Assembly (NCBI RefSeq): GCF_004028275.1
Contig: NZ_CP035033.1
Location: forward strand, 248,001-312,000
Direction of reading: 5' to 3'
Length of the DNA stretch: 64,000 nucleotides
From: Hydrogenovibrio thermophilus
GTDB taxonomy: Bacteria > Pseudomonadota > Gammaproteobacteria > Thiomicrospirales > Thiomicrospiraceae
Part shown: positions 1 to 7,386 of the stretch, piece after piece
Layout: every line of letters begins with the position of its first letter
Position numbering within the stretch: position 1 is the first letter of the stretch
The notes under the pieces: generated by a model
The model's input: only the letters and a program-made list of their open reading frames with translations
What the model was told of the DNA's origin: nothing
Databases searched by the model: none
Translations under genes and position numbers: made by a program

Positions 1-878
1 TTGATGACTTGAAGCGTTTCCCATCCATTTCCCGTATTCACTTCATCGAATGTCCTGCGAACGGCGCGATGGAATGGAAAGGGGTTCAGTTGAACTCGGT
101 TCAATGGACACACGGTATGATGTCTTGTGTGGAATACACAGGTGTTCGTCTGTCTGACCTGTTGAAAGAAGCCGGTATCAAGCCAGAAGGTAAGTGGTTG
201 ATTCCTGAAGGGGCTGACGCCGCTGGTTTGACTCGTTCGATTCCAATCGATTTGGCGATGGATGACTGTTTCGTAGCTTACGCTCAGAACGGTGAAGCGC
301 TACGTCGTGAACAAGGTTACCCAATCCGTTTGGTTGTGCCTGGTTGTGAAGCGAACATGTGGGTTAAATACCTACGTCGTATCCAAGTACATGATGTACC
401 AGCTCAACACCGTGAAGAAACCTCTAAATACACTGAATTGATGCCGGATGGTACCGCTCAGCGTTTCTCTTGGTACATGGAAGCCAACTCGGTTATCACT
501 TACCCATCACCTGACTTCAAGATGCAAGGACCTGGTAAATACTTCGTCCGTGGTCTGGCTTGGTCTGGTCGCGGTAAAGTTTCCCACGTTGACGTTTCGT
601 TCGACGGCGGTAAAAACTGGAAAGAAGCACACTTCACTTCACCGGTTCTGGACAAAGCTTGGACTCGTTTCGAAGTTGAGTGGGACTGGGATGGTTCTGA
701 AGCCTTTATGATGAGCCGTGTAACCGATGAAACCGGTTACGTTCAGCCACCTATGCCTCAAATGCGTAAATTGGAAGGTACGAACAACGTTTACCACCGT
801 ACAGCGATGGTTACTTGGCGTATTCACGCTTGGGATAACGGCAAAAACGGAGGTATGATTGAAAATGTTCAGTACTAA
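1..878 (+). CDS. soxC: SoxC, sulfane dehydrogenase molybdopterin subunit (5' partial)
   Basis: The frame is open to the left edge, so the N-terminus (export signal and first part of the Mo domain) lies outside; about 291 codons remain. The visible part fits the end of the sulfite-oxidase-type molybdopterin domain (FIECPANG near the edge, VVPGCEANMWVKYL later) followed by the Mo-co dimerisation domain (SFDGGKNWKEA, then TWRIHAWDN near the end). By family knowledge SoxC pairs with the cytochrome SoxD and oxidises SoxY-bound sulfane sulfur in the periplasm. soxD begins inside its last codons, so the two are translated from one message. A generic sulfite dehydrogenase is the alternative, but the adjacent SoxD makes SoxC the better call. 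Confidence 0.92.
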   Translation, partial: DDLKRFPSISRIHFIECPANGAMEWKGVQLNSVQWTHGMMSCVEYTGVRLSDLLKEAGIKPEGKWLIPEGADAAGLTRSIPIDLAMDDCFVAYAQNGEALRREQGYPIRLVVPGCEANMWVKYLRRIQVHDVPAQHREETSKYTELMPDGTAQRFSWYMEANSVITYPSPDFKMQGPGKYFVRGLAWSGRGKVSHVDVSFDGGKNWKEAHFTSPVLDKAWTRFEVEWDWDGSEAFMMSRVTDETGYVQPPMPQMRKLEGTNNVYHRTAMVTWRIHAWDNGKNGGMIENVQY

Positions 879-1947
879 GAAAACAATCCTAGCCGGTGCG
901 GTTGCATTGGTTGCGGCCAGCACGGCTTATGCAATGAGTGGCAACTCCGGTAGCAACAGCGGTGACGCTGGTAAAATCGACGGTAAATACGCTGCTAACT
1001 ACGTTGAAATCATCAAAGAAAATGATGGTAAATACCTAGATGCGAAAGTCATCGAAGCGATTTTGGGTAAAGATGCGACTTACGGTCGTGCCGGTTTGGA
1101 AGGGAAACTAGACCCGAACAACCCTTACTCGTTTGAAGTTGACGACAGCATCGACGGTGGTAACCACGGTAACGCTCAATGTAAAGTTCCGGCGGCCTTC
1201 GTTGAAGTTCACGAAAGTGTTGCGAAAAACTACTATGACGACGGTAGCTTTGTGGCTTATGGATTCGGTACGCCGATTTCCGAAGCGGCTATGTCTAAGT
1301 GGAACATCGTTGTAGACGGTGACGGTAACGGCTTGCCGGATCCTTCTGTCGGTATGACAGTTGAAGAAGGTGCGCGTGTTTACGTTCAGTTTTGTGCAAT
1401 GTGTCACGGTGAATTCGGTGAAGGTGCGAAAGGTTACCTACCGCTAGCGGTAGAGGAAAACCTAGTGACTTCTGACTTCCGTGATCCAGCGCCGATGAAG
1501 ACTGTTGGTAACTACTGGCCGTATGCGGTAACCTTCTTCGATTATGTTCGTCGTACAATGCCTTTCTGGACGCCAAACGCACCGTTCATCGGTGATGCAG
1601 GTTACATGGGTATTACCGGTTACATCATGCAGTCGAACTACATTCCAATCGGTATCGACGAAAACGGTGAAAAAATCGAGCTTGAAGATGATGCTTTCTA
1701 CAACGCTGATTTGTTGATGAAGCAAAACAAGTTCATGAAGAACCAAGGTAACTTCTTCTGTGACCACCGTCCGGTTGTTCATAACGAACGTTGCATGAAA
1801 GACTGTCCTGACTACATGGTTGGTGACGGTAAAGGTAATGTTCAAAACTACGTACAAGCACGTCGCCTACCTGACGGGACGCCTCAGTATAACGTTCCTC
1901 AGCGTATGCACGAAGACCCACCAGGTGTTGGTCACGCAGGTATGTAA
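865..1947 (+). CDS. soxD: SoxD, c-type cytochrome subunit of sulfane dehydrogenase
   Basis: A secreted cytochrome: signal peptide with a hydrophobic run (ILAGAVALVAASTAYA) and one haem c motif, CAMCH, at about residues 177-181. Only one CxxCH is present; other Cys residues lie in the C-terminal part (FFCDHRP, CMKDC) and are not haem motifs. SoxD accepts electrons from SoxC in the periplasm. Two starts are possible: TTG at 859 and ATG at 865; the GGAGG at 849-853 could serve either (spacing 5 or 11). I chose the ATG. It overlaps soxC by 14 bases. A strong terminator follows 33 bases after the stop, so the sox transcript ends here and the moa genes are transcribed separately. Confidence 0.9.
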   Translation: MFSTKKTILAGAVALVAASTAYAMSGNSGSNSGDAGKIDGKYAANYVEIIKENDGKYLDAKVIEAILGKDATYGRAGLEGKLDPNNPYSFEVDDSIDGGNHGNAQCKVPAAFVEVHESVAKNYYDDGSFVAYGFGTPISEAAMSKWNIVVDGDGNGLPDPSVGMTVEEGARVYVQFCAMCHGEFGEGAKGYLPLAVEENLVTSDFRDPAPMKTVGNYWPYAVTFFDYVRRTMPFWTPNAPFIGDAGYMGITGYIMQSNYIPIGIDENGEKIELEDDAFYNADLLMKQNKFMKNQGNFFCDHRPVVHNERCMKDCPDYMVGDGKGNVQNYVQARRLPDGTPQYNVPQRMHEDPPGVGHAGM

Positions 1948-1980
1948 TCTGATGTCGGACTTCGTCTGACACTAAGATAA

Positions 1981-2008
1981 AAAAGCCCGCTTTTTAGCGG
2001 GCTTTTTT
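1981..2008 (+). terminator. Intrinsic terminator after soxD
   Basis: Stem GCCCGC (1985-1990) and GCGGGC (1997-2002) with loop TTTTTA, flanked by A's before and six T's after. A classic Rho-independent terminator closing the soxCD transcript. A weaker imperfect hairpin (about 2022-2056, arms GCATAAA/TTTATGC) lies between it and the moaA promoter. Confidence 0.9.
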
Positions 2009-2077
2009 ATTGCGTCTTTTAGCGCATAAAGCCTTTAAAAACAAAGGGTTTTATGCCTTAAAAAATGCTTTTTCCGC

Positions 2078-2105
2078 TTGCTATCCCATTAAATTCCAGT
2101 AGAAT
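2078..2105 (+). promoter_or_regulatory. Possible sigma-70 promoter of moaA
   Basis: TTGCTA at 2078-2083 and TAGAAT at 2100-2105 are separated by 16 bases and lie 37 bases before the moaA ATG. Inferred from consensus similarity only. No Moco-riboswitch-like structure was recognised in the leader. Confidence 0.45.
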
Positions 2106-2141
2106 ATAGCGTTCTTCCCACAAAGAAATAACGAAGTTTTT

Positions 2142-3137
2142 ATGGCGTTGATTGACCCGTTTAACCGCAAAATCGAATACTTAAGAGTTTCCGTGACCGA
2201 TAAGTGCAATTATCGGTGCGGTTACTGCATGCCGGAACAGGGTGCGCACCCGGAAGGGCGTCACACCGAATACCTGGATTTCGACGAGCTGGCTCGCATT
2301 ATCAAAGCCTTTGTTGAATTGGGTGTCACTAAGGTACGCCTGACCGGCGGTGAGCCGTTGGTACGCAAAGGGCTGGCGGATTTCGTTTCCGACATCAGTC
2401 CTTATGAGGGTTTGAAAGAGATTGCGCTTTCGACCAACGCACACCATTTGGCCAAGCATGCCGTGGCATTGAAAGAAGCGGGTGTGACACGCGCCAACAT
2501 TTCCATCGATTCCTTGAAGCCGGATCTCTTTCATCAAATCACCCGAGGCGGAGATTTGCAAAAAGTACTGGCCGGTGTGGATGCTGGGCTGGAAGCCGGG
2601 TTGAACCCAATTAAATTCAATATGGTGGTCATGAAAGGCACCAATGACGGTGAAATCGAGTCTATGGTCGATTACGGTATCGAAAAGGGCGTGGAAGTAC
2701 GCTTTATCGAAACCATGCCGATTGGTGAAGCGGGCATTAGCCTGATGGACCAGCATTATCCGATGGATAAAATCATGGCGCGCATCAAAGCGCATGTCGG
2801 CACCGATTTGATTCCGTCCACAGGCAAAAGCCACGACGGCCCCTCCAAAAATTTCTGGATTAAAGGGACCGATACCCGCGTAGGCGTGATTTCGGCGGTC
2901 TCCCAGCATTTTTGTGAGTCTTGTAACCGAGTGCGCTTAACGGCGCGTGGCGTACTGGCGCTATGCTTGGGGCAGGAAGATTCGGTCGATTTACGCACAC
3001 CGATCCGTGACGGCATTTCAGATGACGAACTCAAGCAATTGATTGTTAAAGCCATGGAAAAGAAACCGGAACGTCACTTCTTCAATGAAAACGTTCATAA
3101 CATCGAATTCAGACAAATGGTCTCGTTAGGCGGCTGA
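2142..3137 (+). CDS. moaA: MoaA, GTP 3',8-cyclase
   Basis: Radical SAM enzyme that starts molybdenum cofactor synthesis by converting GTP to 3',8-cyclo-GTP in the cytoplasm. The N-terminal iron-sulfur motif is C22-x3-C26-x2-C29 (CNYRCGYC); a second cluster motif, FCESCNRVR with a third Cys 14 residues after the second (LALC), lies near residue 265. LTGGEPLVRKG is the usual SAM-binding GGE region, and the protein ends in Gly-Gly as MoaA does. At 331 aa it has family length. First gene of moaA-moaD-moaE. The location beside soxC, a molybdoenzyme gene, suggests cofactor supply for SoxCD. Confidence 0.96.
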   Translation: MALIDPFNRKIEYLRVSVTDKCNYRCGYCMPEQGAHPEGRHTEYLDFDELARIIKAFVELGVTKVRLTGGEPLVRKGLADFVSDISPYEGLKEIALSTNAHHLAKHAVALKEAGVTRANISIDSLKPDLFHQITRGGDLQKVLAGVDAGLEAGLNPIKFNMVVMKGTNDGEIESMVDYGIEKGVEVRFIETMPIGEAGISLMDQHYPMDKIMARIKAHVGTDLIPSTGKSHDGPSKNFWIKGTDTRVGVISAVSQHFCESCNRVRLTARGVLALCLGQEDSVDLRTPIRDGISDDELKQLIVKAMEKKPERHFFNENVHNIEFRQMVSLGG

Positions 3138-3164
3138 GCCGTCGGCATTTTTAGGAGTCAGATT

Positions 3165-3416
3165 ATGTTAGAGATTTTGTACTTCGCCAGCTTTCGCGAA
3201 ACGCTTGGTAAAAGTCAGGAACAGCTACCGTTGGAGTCTTATAAGACGGTGGATTGCGTGTTGAATGCACTGGCGGAACGCGGTGAAATTTGGCAACAGG
3301 CGTTGAAGGATAACCTTAACCTGCAAATTGCGGTCAATCATGATGTCGCCGACCGTAAAACCGAGTTGAAACCTGGTGACGAAGTGGCGTTTTTCCCACC
3401 GGTGACGGGAGGCTGA
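3165..3416 (+). CDS. moaD: MoaD, molybdopterin synthase small (sulfur carrier) subunit
   Basis: An 83-residue ubiquitin-fold protein ending in PPVTGG; the terminal Gly-Gly becomes the thiocarboxylate that delivers sulfur to cyclic pyranopterin monophosphate. It begins with LEILYFASFRE, typical of MoaD. The ribosome site TAGGAGTCAG lies just before the ATG. The stop is one base before the TTG start of moaE, so the two synthase subunits are translationally coupled. The adenylating enzyme MoeB is not in this window. Confidence 0.94.
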   Translation: MLEILYFASFRETLGKSQEQLPLESYKTVDCVLNALAERGEIWQQALKDNLNLQIAVNHDVADRKTELKPGDEVAFFPPVTGG

Positions 3417-3417
3417 G

Positions 3418-3885
3418 TTGAACGACTTTCCGTTTGTTCGAATCCAACAAGAGGATTTCGACCTCACCGAAGAGATTAACACCATTCGTGCCGGGCACAA
3501 GGACATCGGTGCCGTGGTGTCCTTTACCGGAACGGTTCGTGACATCAATGAAGGCGATGATATTTCCGTTCTGGAGTTGGAACATTATCCGGGCATGACG
3601 GAAAAAGCGCTGGAAAAAATTCGTCTGGAAGCGCACGAACGCTGGCCCTTGCAGAGCAGTTTGATCATTCACCGCATCGGTCAGATGATGCCGTGCGATC
3701 AGATCGTGCTGGTAGCGGTGACTTCCCGTCATCGAGAAGCCGCTTTCGAGGCGGCACATTTTATTATGGATTACCTCAAAACCAATGCGCCTTTCTGGAA
3801 AAAAGAGACGTTCCCGAATGGCGAAACCCGTTGGGTGGATGCACGGGTTTCCGATAAGGAAGCCGAGCAGCGTTGGTTGCAATAA
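3418..3885 (+). CDS. moaE: MoaE, molybdopterin synthase catalytic subunit
   Basis: 155 aa, matching MoaE over the full length: GAVVSFTGTVRD near residue 37, LELEHYPGM around 60, RIGQMMP around 90, and the C-terminal WKKETFPNGETRWVDA with the conserved lysines. MoaE binds the pterin and receives sulfur from MoaD. The start is TTG at 3418; GGGAGG at 3407-3412, inside the end of moaD, has good spacing (5) and supports it. No ATG lies nearby in frame, so the unusual start looks real. Confidence 0.94.
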   Translation: MNDFPFVRIQQEDFDLTEEINTIRAGHKDIGAVVSFTGTVRDINEGDDISVLELEHYPGMTEKALEKIRLEAHERWPLQSSLIIHRIGQMMPCDQIVLVAVTSRHREAAFEAAHFIMDYLKTNAPFWKKETFPNGETRWVDARVSDKEAEQRWLQ

Positions 3886-3918
3886 CCTTTTTTAACGAAC
3901 ATACTATCTGTCAGATTT

Positions 3919-3942
3919 CCCCGCCGACGCGGGGATTTTTTT
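3919..3942 (+). terminator. Intrinsic terminator between moaE and moeA
   Basis: CCCCGC (3919-3924), loop CGAC, GCGGGG (3929-3934), then A and seven T's. It sits only about 14 bases before moeA, so moaADE ends here or moeA is read by partial read-through. Confidence 0.85.
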
Positions 3943-3955
3943 AAGAGAAAACACC

Positions 3956-5161
3956 ATGAAGACATTTGATGAAGCGCTGTCGTATCTTGTCAGCCAAGCC
4001 AAGAAAACCCGTCAAACCGAAACCGTAGCCATTGCCGAGGCCATGGGGCGCGTGCTGGCCGAGCCAGTGGTTTCCAGTGTCATGGTTCCGCCACACGATA
4101 ACAGTGAAATGGACGGTTATGCCATTGACCGTATGGACTTGACTCACGAAGACACTTTCCGAGTCAGTCAGCGCATTCCGGCCGGCGCCACGCCGGAACC
4201 GCTGGAAGTCGGCACGGTCGCGCGCATCTTTACCGGCGCACCGATTCCAAAAGGCGCCAATGCCGTCATCATGCAAGAAGAGACGGAGATGGTTGGTGAC
4301 AAGGTACGGATTACCGCCAAATCCACCAGGCCTGGTCAAAGTATCCGTAAAACCGGTGAGGACATTGAAGCCGGTACCGCGATTTTGGAAAAAGGTCATC
4401 GTTTGCGCTCGCAGGATTTAGGATTGATTGCCTCCATCGGCATTGACGAAGTCACCGTGTACCGACCGCTTAAAATCGCCACCTTCACGACGGGTGACGA
4501 ACTGTTGGAACCGGGCGAAACACCGCAACCGGGCAAAATTTTCAATGCCAACCGCTATGTGTTGGCGGGTGCCTTGCCGAAACTGGGCTTTGAGCTGATT
4601 GATCTTGGACACGTCAAAGACACCCTGGAAGAAACCATTGACGTCATGAAGCAAGCGGCGGAGCTAGCCGATGTGGTGATGACAACCGGCGGCGTCTCCG
4701 TTGGGGAAGAAGACCATATCAAACCGGCAATCGAGTCGCTGGGCTCGCTGGAAATGTGGAAAGTGAAAATGAAGCCTGGGAAACCCTTAGCGTTTGGTCA
4801 GATTCAAGGCACGCCGTTTATCGGTTTGCCGGGGAATCCGGTGTCGGCCTTTGCCACCTTTAACCTGTTTGCACGGCCGTATTTGATGCAGATGCAGGGT
4901 GTAAAAAACATTTGTATCACGCCGATTTGGTTGGAAGCCGATTTCGATTGGCCGAACGCCAATTTCCGCCGTGAGTTTGCTCGTGCCCGGATTACGGTTC
5001 CGGAAGGCGAACAGAAAACCGTGGCGCAGGTTTATCCGAAACAAGGTTCCGGTGTATTGACCTCAACGGTCTGGGCGGAAGGCTTTGTGGTGATTCCCGA
5101 AGATCAAACGGTCTCCAAAGGCGATCGAGTCAAATTCTATCCGTTCGCGGAAATGGTTTAA
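3956..5161 (+). CDS. moeA: MoeA, molybdopterin molybdotransferase
   Basis: 401 aa, full family length. MoeA inserts molybdate into adenylated molybdopterin. Visible motifs: PPHDNSEMDGYAI (about residues 45-57), FTGAPIPKGANAVIMQEE (about 91-108), TTGDELLEPGE (about 179), TTGGVSVGEEDHIKP in the MoCF domain (about 241), and GLPGNPVSAFATF (about 286). One copy of the dispersed palindrome (4326-4335) encodes TRPG of the family-typical RPGQ segment. moaC follows after 18 bases, probably in the same transcript. Confidence 0.95.
   Translation: MKTFDEALSYLVSQAKKTRQTETVAIAEAMGRVLAEPVVSSVMVPPHDNSEMDGYAIDRMDLTHEDTFRVSQRIPAGATPEPLEVGTVARIFTGAPIPKGANAVIMQEETEMVGDKVRITAKSTRPGQSIRKTGEDIEAGTAILEKGHRLRSQDLGLIASIGIDEVTVYRPLKIATFTTGDELLEPGETPQPGKIFNANRYVLAGALPKLGFELIDLGHVKDTLEETIDVMKQAAELADVVMTTGGVSVGEEDHIKPAIESLGSLEMWKVKMKPGKPLAFGQIQGTPFIGLPGNPVSAFATFNLFARPYLMQMQGVKNICITPIWLEADFDWPNANFRREFARARITVPEGEQKTVAQVYPKQGSGVLTSTVWAEGFVVIPEDQTVSKGDRVKFYPFAEMV
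4326..4335. repeat. CCAGGCCTGG palindrome inside moeA
   Basis: Exact copy of the dispersed 10-base palindrome. Read as ACC AGG CCT GGT (T-R-P-G). The reading phase differs from most other coding copies. Confidence 0.9.
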
Positions 5162-5179
5162 CAATAACAGGGGACGGAG

Positions 5180-5668
5180 ATGTCGAAAGAACTCGAATTA
5201 ACGCATTTGGACGCCAAAGGCCAGGCGCGTATGGTGGATGTCAGCGAGAAGGACAATACGGCGCGGGAAGCACGTGCCATGGCGGTCATTAAGATGTTAC
5301 CGGAAACCTTGCAGATGATTCTGGAAGGCAAGCACAAGAAAGGCGACGTCATGGCCACGGCCCGCATTGCCGGCATTATGGCAGCCAAACGCACGCCGGA
5401 TTTGATTCCGATGTGCCATCCGTTGATGCTGACCTCGGTAAAGGTGGAACTGATTCCCGACGAAGAGAAGAGTTGCGTGGAAATTTACGCCACGTGCAAG
5501 TTGGTCGGTCAGACCGGGGTGGAAATGGAAGCCCTGACCGCGGCTTCGACGGCGGCTTTAACGTTATACGACATGTGTAAAGCCGTCGATAAAGGCATGG
5601 TGATCGATCAGGTGCAGTTATTGGAAAAGAAAGGCGGTAAGAGCGGTCATTGGAAAAAAGAAACTTAA
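5180..5668 (+). CDS. moaC: MoaC, cyclic pyranopterin monophosphate synthase
   Basis: 162 aa. Converts 3',8-cyclo-GTP from MoaA to cyclic pyranopterin monophosphate. Conserved segments: [14 protein letters not shown] near the N-terminus, [13 protein letters not shown] (about residue 71) and [12 protein letters not shown] (about 113), which form the active site at the subunit interface. The ribosome site GGGGACGGAG precedes the ATG. Last gene of the molybdenum block; it ends at a symmetric hairpin shared with the convergent gene. moaB/mog and mobA are not in this window. Confidence 0.96.
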   Translation: MSKELELTHLDAKGQARMVDVSEKDNTAREARAMAVIKMLPETLQMILEGKHKKGDVMATARIAGIMAAKRTPDLIPMCHPLMLTSVKVELIPDEEKSCVEIYATCKLVGQTGVEMEALTAASTAALTLYDMCKAVDKGMVIDQVQLLEKKGGKSGHWKKET

Positions 5669-5685
5669 GCCGTTCGGCTTAAGTT
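5662..5685. terminator. Bidirectional hairpin between moaC and the convergent gene
   Basis: AACTTAAGCC (5662-5671) pairs with GGCTTAAGTT (5676-5685) around a GTTC loop; A's precede and CTTTC follows. It overlaps the moaC stop codon and lies 11 bases from the stop of the opposing gene, so it probably ends transcripts from both sides. Confidence 0.7.
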
Positions 5686-5695
5686 CTTTCGATTA

Positions 5696-6343
5696 TTACT
5701 GGATGCTCGGTCCATATTGCAGTGCATCCGGTCCTTCTTCATCATAAAGCACTTCCAGGCCTTTATCCGGGTAGAACCAGTGCTCGAGGCCATCGGATTG
5801 CTTTTCAACGCGCTGAGGCTGACCGAAGCGCATTTCAATCGCACGTTTGGTCAGGTTCTTTCTTGGAATCAGTGTCACCAGCTTAATGGGCTTCGCCATC
5901 AATTTTTCGATGTTTTCACTGTTCGGGGTGACCTGGCGATTGCCGGTTTGGGTGACCGTCGTCTGAACGCCTTGTGAGTAATAGCGATTCAGTTCCTCTT
6001 TAGATACATCCAAGCTTAAGGCCATGGCACCACGAATGGTGGCGATGTTCATGGATGGGAAATAGACTTCCGCCGCTTTACCGGACTCATCCTTTTTCGA
6101 GAAAATTTTCACTTCCACATCGTTACCAAACAGCTTTTTGGCATCGTTGGGCGTACTTTGGTTCAGTACCAAGCCGAGGGCTTCAAGCTGGTTGGCCTGG
6201 TTGTAATGGCTGTTCCACGGTAGCAGTTTGTCCGACACTTCTTCACGGTTCGGCGGAATCAGAATGAACACCGCCGTCAGGCCGACGGCGGCCAGCAAGA
6301 CAATCAGAAAAGTCGGGAAACGGCGTTGTTTGCTTTGACTCAT
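5696..6343 (-). CDS. Unknown membrane-anchored periplasmic protein
   Basis: 215 aa; family not recognised. A basic N-terminus (SQSKQRR) precedes one membrane segment (FLIVLLAAVGLTAVFILI, about residues 12-29), and the rest is hydrophilic and probably periplasmic. Repeated mention of alignable stretches such as RFGQPQRVEK followed by HWFYPDKGLEVLYD resembles small outer-envelope proteins that read out a helix-strand repeat, but this is only an impression. Its start overlaps the stop of the upstream membrane protein by ATGA, so the two form a translationally coupled pair and probably act together. Confidence 0.75.
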   Translation of the reverse strand: MSQSKQRRFPTFLIVLLAAVGLTAVFILIPPNREEVSDKLLPWNSHYNQANQLEALGLVLNQSTPNDAKKLFGNDVEVKIFSKKDESGKAAEVYFPSMNIATIRGAMALSLDVSKEELNRYYSQGVQTTVTQTGNRQVTPNSENIEKLMAKPIKLVTLIPRKNLTKRAIEMRFGQPQRVEKQSDGLEHWFYPDKGLEVLYDEEGPDALQYGPSIQ

Positions 6344-6951
6344 GATTGATCGCTTTCCGAAGAAGACATGTGTTTTTGGCCCTCGTGACGGACTTCATCA
6401 TCGCCTTCCCCTAACTCGGCGTTGGCGTCGTCCCCGCGCGGCAGAAATTTTTCGATTTTCGGGTCGATAATCCCTTTACCGGCATCGTACACCGAAATTC
6501 CGGTTTGCATGAAGGTAATCAATACCGCCACGAAAATCACGACGGCGGCAAAGCGTATGGTGATGATTTCGCCCAGGTTGGTTTGTGAGCCTTCATCCGA
6601 AAAGTCATTCATCGAGAAGCCGCCCGGAAAAACCAAATCGATCAGTAGGTAGACCGCGACCATCAAAATGGCAATGGCGTAGCTGAGCAACAGGATACGG
6701 CAACGGCGCCAAGCCAGCTCCCAGTGAGCCGAAACGAACCAGGAACCGCGTTCACGTACCTCTTTTCGGTGGCGGTAAATATAGGCAATCACCAGACTCG
6801 AAATCACCGGCACCGCGAGGAGCATGGGGGTGCTGCCGATTTCCAAGACAATCATCGAAATGAACAAGTGGGTGATGATGATGTTGATGTTGAAAATGTG
6901 GTGTGGGTTTTTGGCTAGATGCGTTTCTTCAGGGGTTACTTGATAATGCAT
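6340..6951 (-). CDS. Unknown multi-pass membrane protein
   Basis: 203 aa; family not recognised. The N-terminal region carries hydrophobic segments at about residues 22-38 (INIIITHLFISMIVLEI) and 42-58 (MLLAVPVISSLVIAYIY), then two more at about 88-110 and 130-150 (RFAAVVIFVAVLITFMQ). A charged, acidic cytoplasmic tail ends in HMSSSESDQS. A His-rich stretch (KNPHHIFNIN) precedes the first membrane segment. It is the first gene of a two-gene operon with the downstream anchored protein. Confidence 0.72.
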   Translation of the reverse strand: MHYQVTPEETHLAKNPHHIFNINIIITHLFISMIVLEIGSTPMLLAVPVISSLVIAYIYRHRKEVRERGSWFVSAHWELAWRRCRILLLSYAIAILMVAVYLLIDLVFPGGFSMNDFSDEGSQTNLGEIITIRFAAVVIFVAVLITFMQTGISVYDAGKGIIDPKIEKFLPRGDDANAELGEGDDEVRHEGQKHMSSSESDQS

Positions 6952-7006
6952 TTTATCGTGTCTCTTAGAGTGTGAAGATCAATCCGCCGGTCGCGTATCG
7001 ACCGGA

Positions 7007-7351
7007 TTAAAAGGCATCGAGATACTGTTGCAGGAACGCAGATACCTTGTCGTTTTCGGCTTCAACGGCGGACAGGTCCGCCGTCAATCCGTCGGTGATG
7101 CCGTCTTTGCCTTTGTCTTCCAGTACCAGGCATAAAGGAGGCAGTTCGGTGGCACCGATGTTCGCGGAACTGCCCTTGAGAGTATGGGCGTGCAGTCTCA
7201 AGCCGTCGGCATCGCCGTTCGCAATGGCCTGTTTGATATTCGACAGGGTGGCGGGTGCGACGTCCAGATAGCTTTGCAAAATGTCCTTCAAGTCATCTCC
7301 GATGACTTCCTTGAGCATTTCCAAATTGTCGGTATCCACAGGTTGAGACAT
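7007..7351 (-). CDS. Hpt (histidine phosphotransfer) domain protein
   Basis: 114 aa, a single Hpt domain. The phosphoacceptor motif HTLKGSSANIG gives His56 as the likely phosphorylated residue. Such proteins carry phosphate between receiver domains of multi-step phosphorelays. It lies 35 bases downstream of a REC-PAS-GGDEF-EAL gene on the same strand, so that receiver is the obvious partner. No hybrid histidine kinase is in the window. Confidence 0.88.
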   Translation of the reverse strand: MSQPVDTDNLEMLKEVIGDDLKDILQSYLDVAPATLSNIKQAIANGDADGLRLHAHTLKGSSANIGATELPPLCLVLEDKGKDGITDGLTADLSAVEAENDKVSAFLQQYLDAF

Positions 7352-7386
7352 GCCAATTCCTTTTGCGAAAGCTTTATTATAGCCGA

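Noticed and set aside
3-878. soxC start at the TTG at position 9
   Set aside because: The frame is open to the window edge and SoxC homology continues upstream, so the gene is 5' truncated by the window, not started there.
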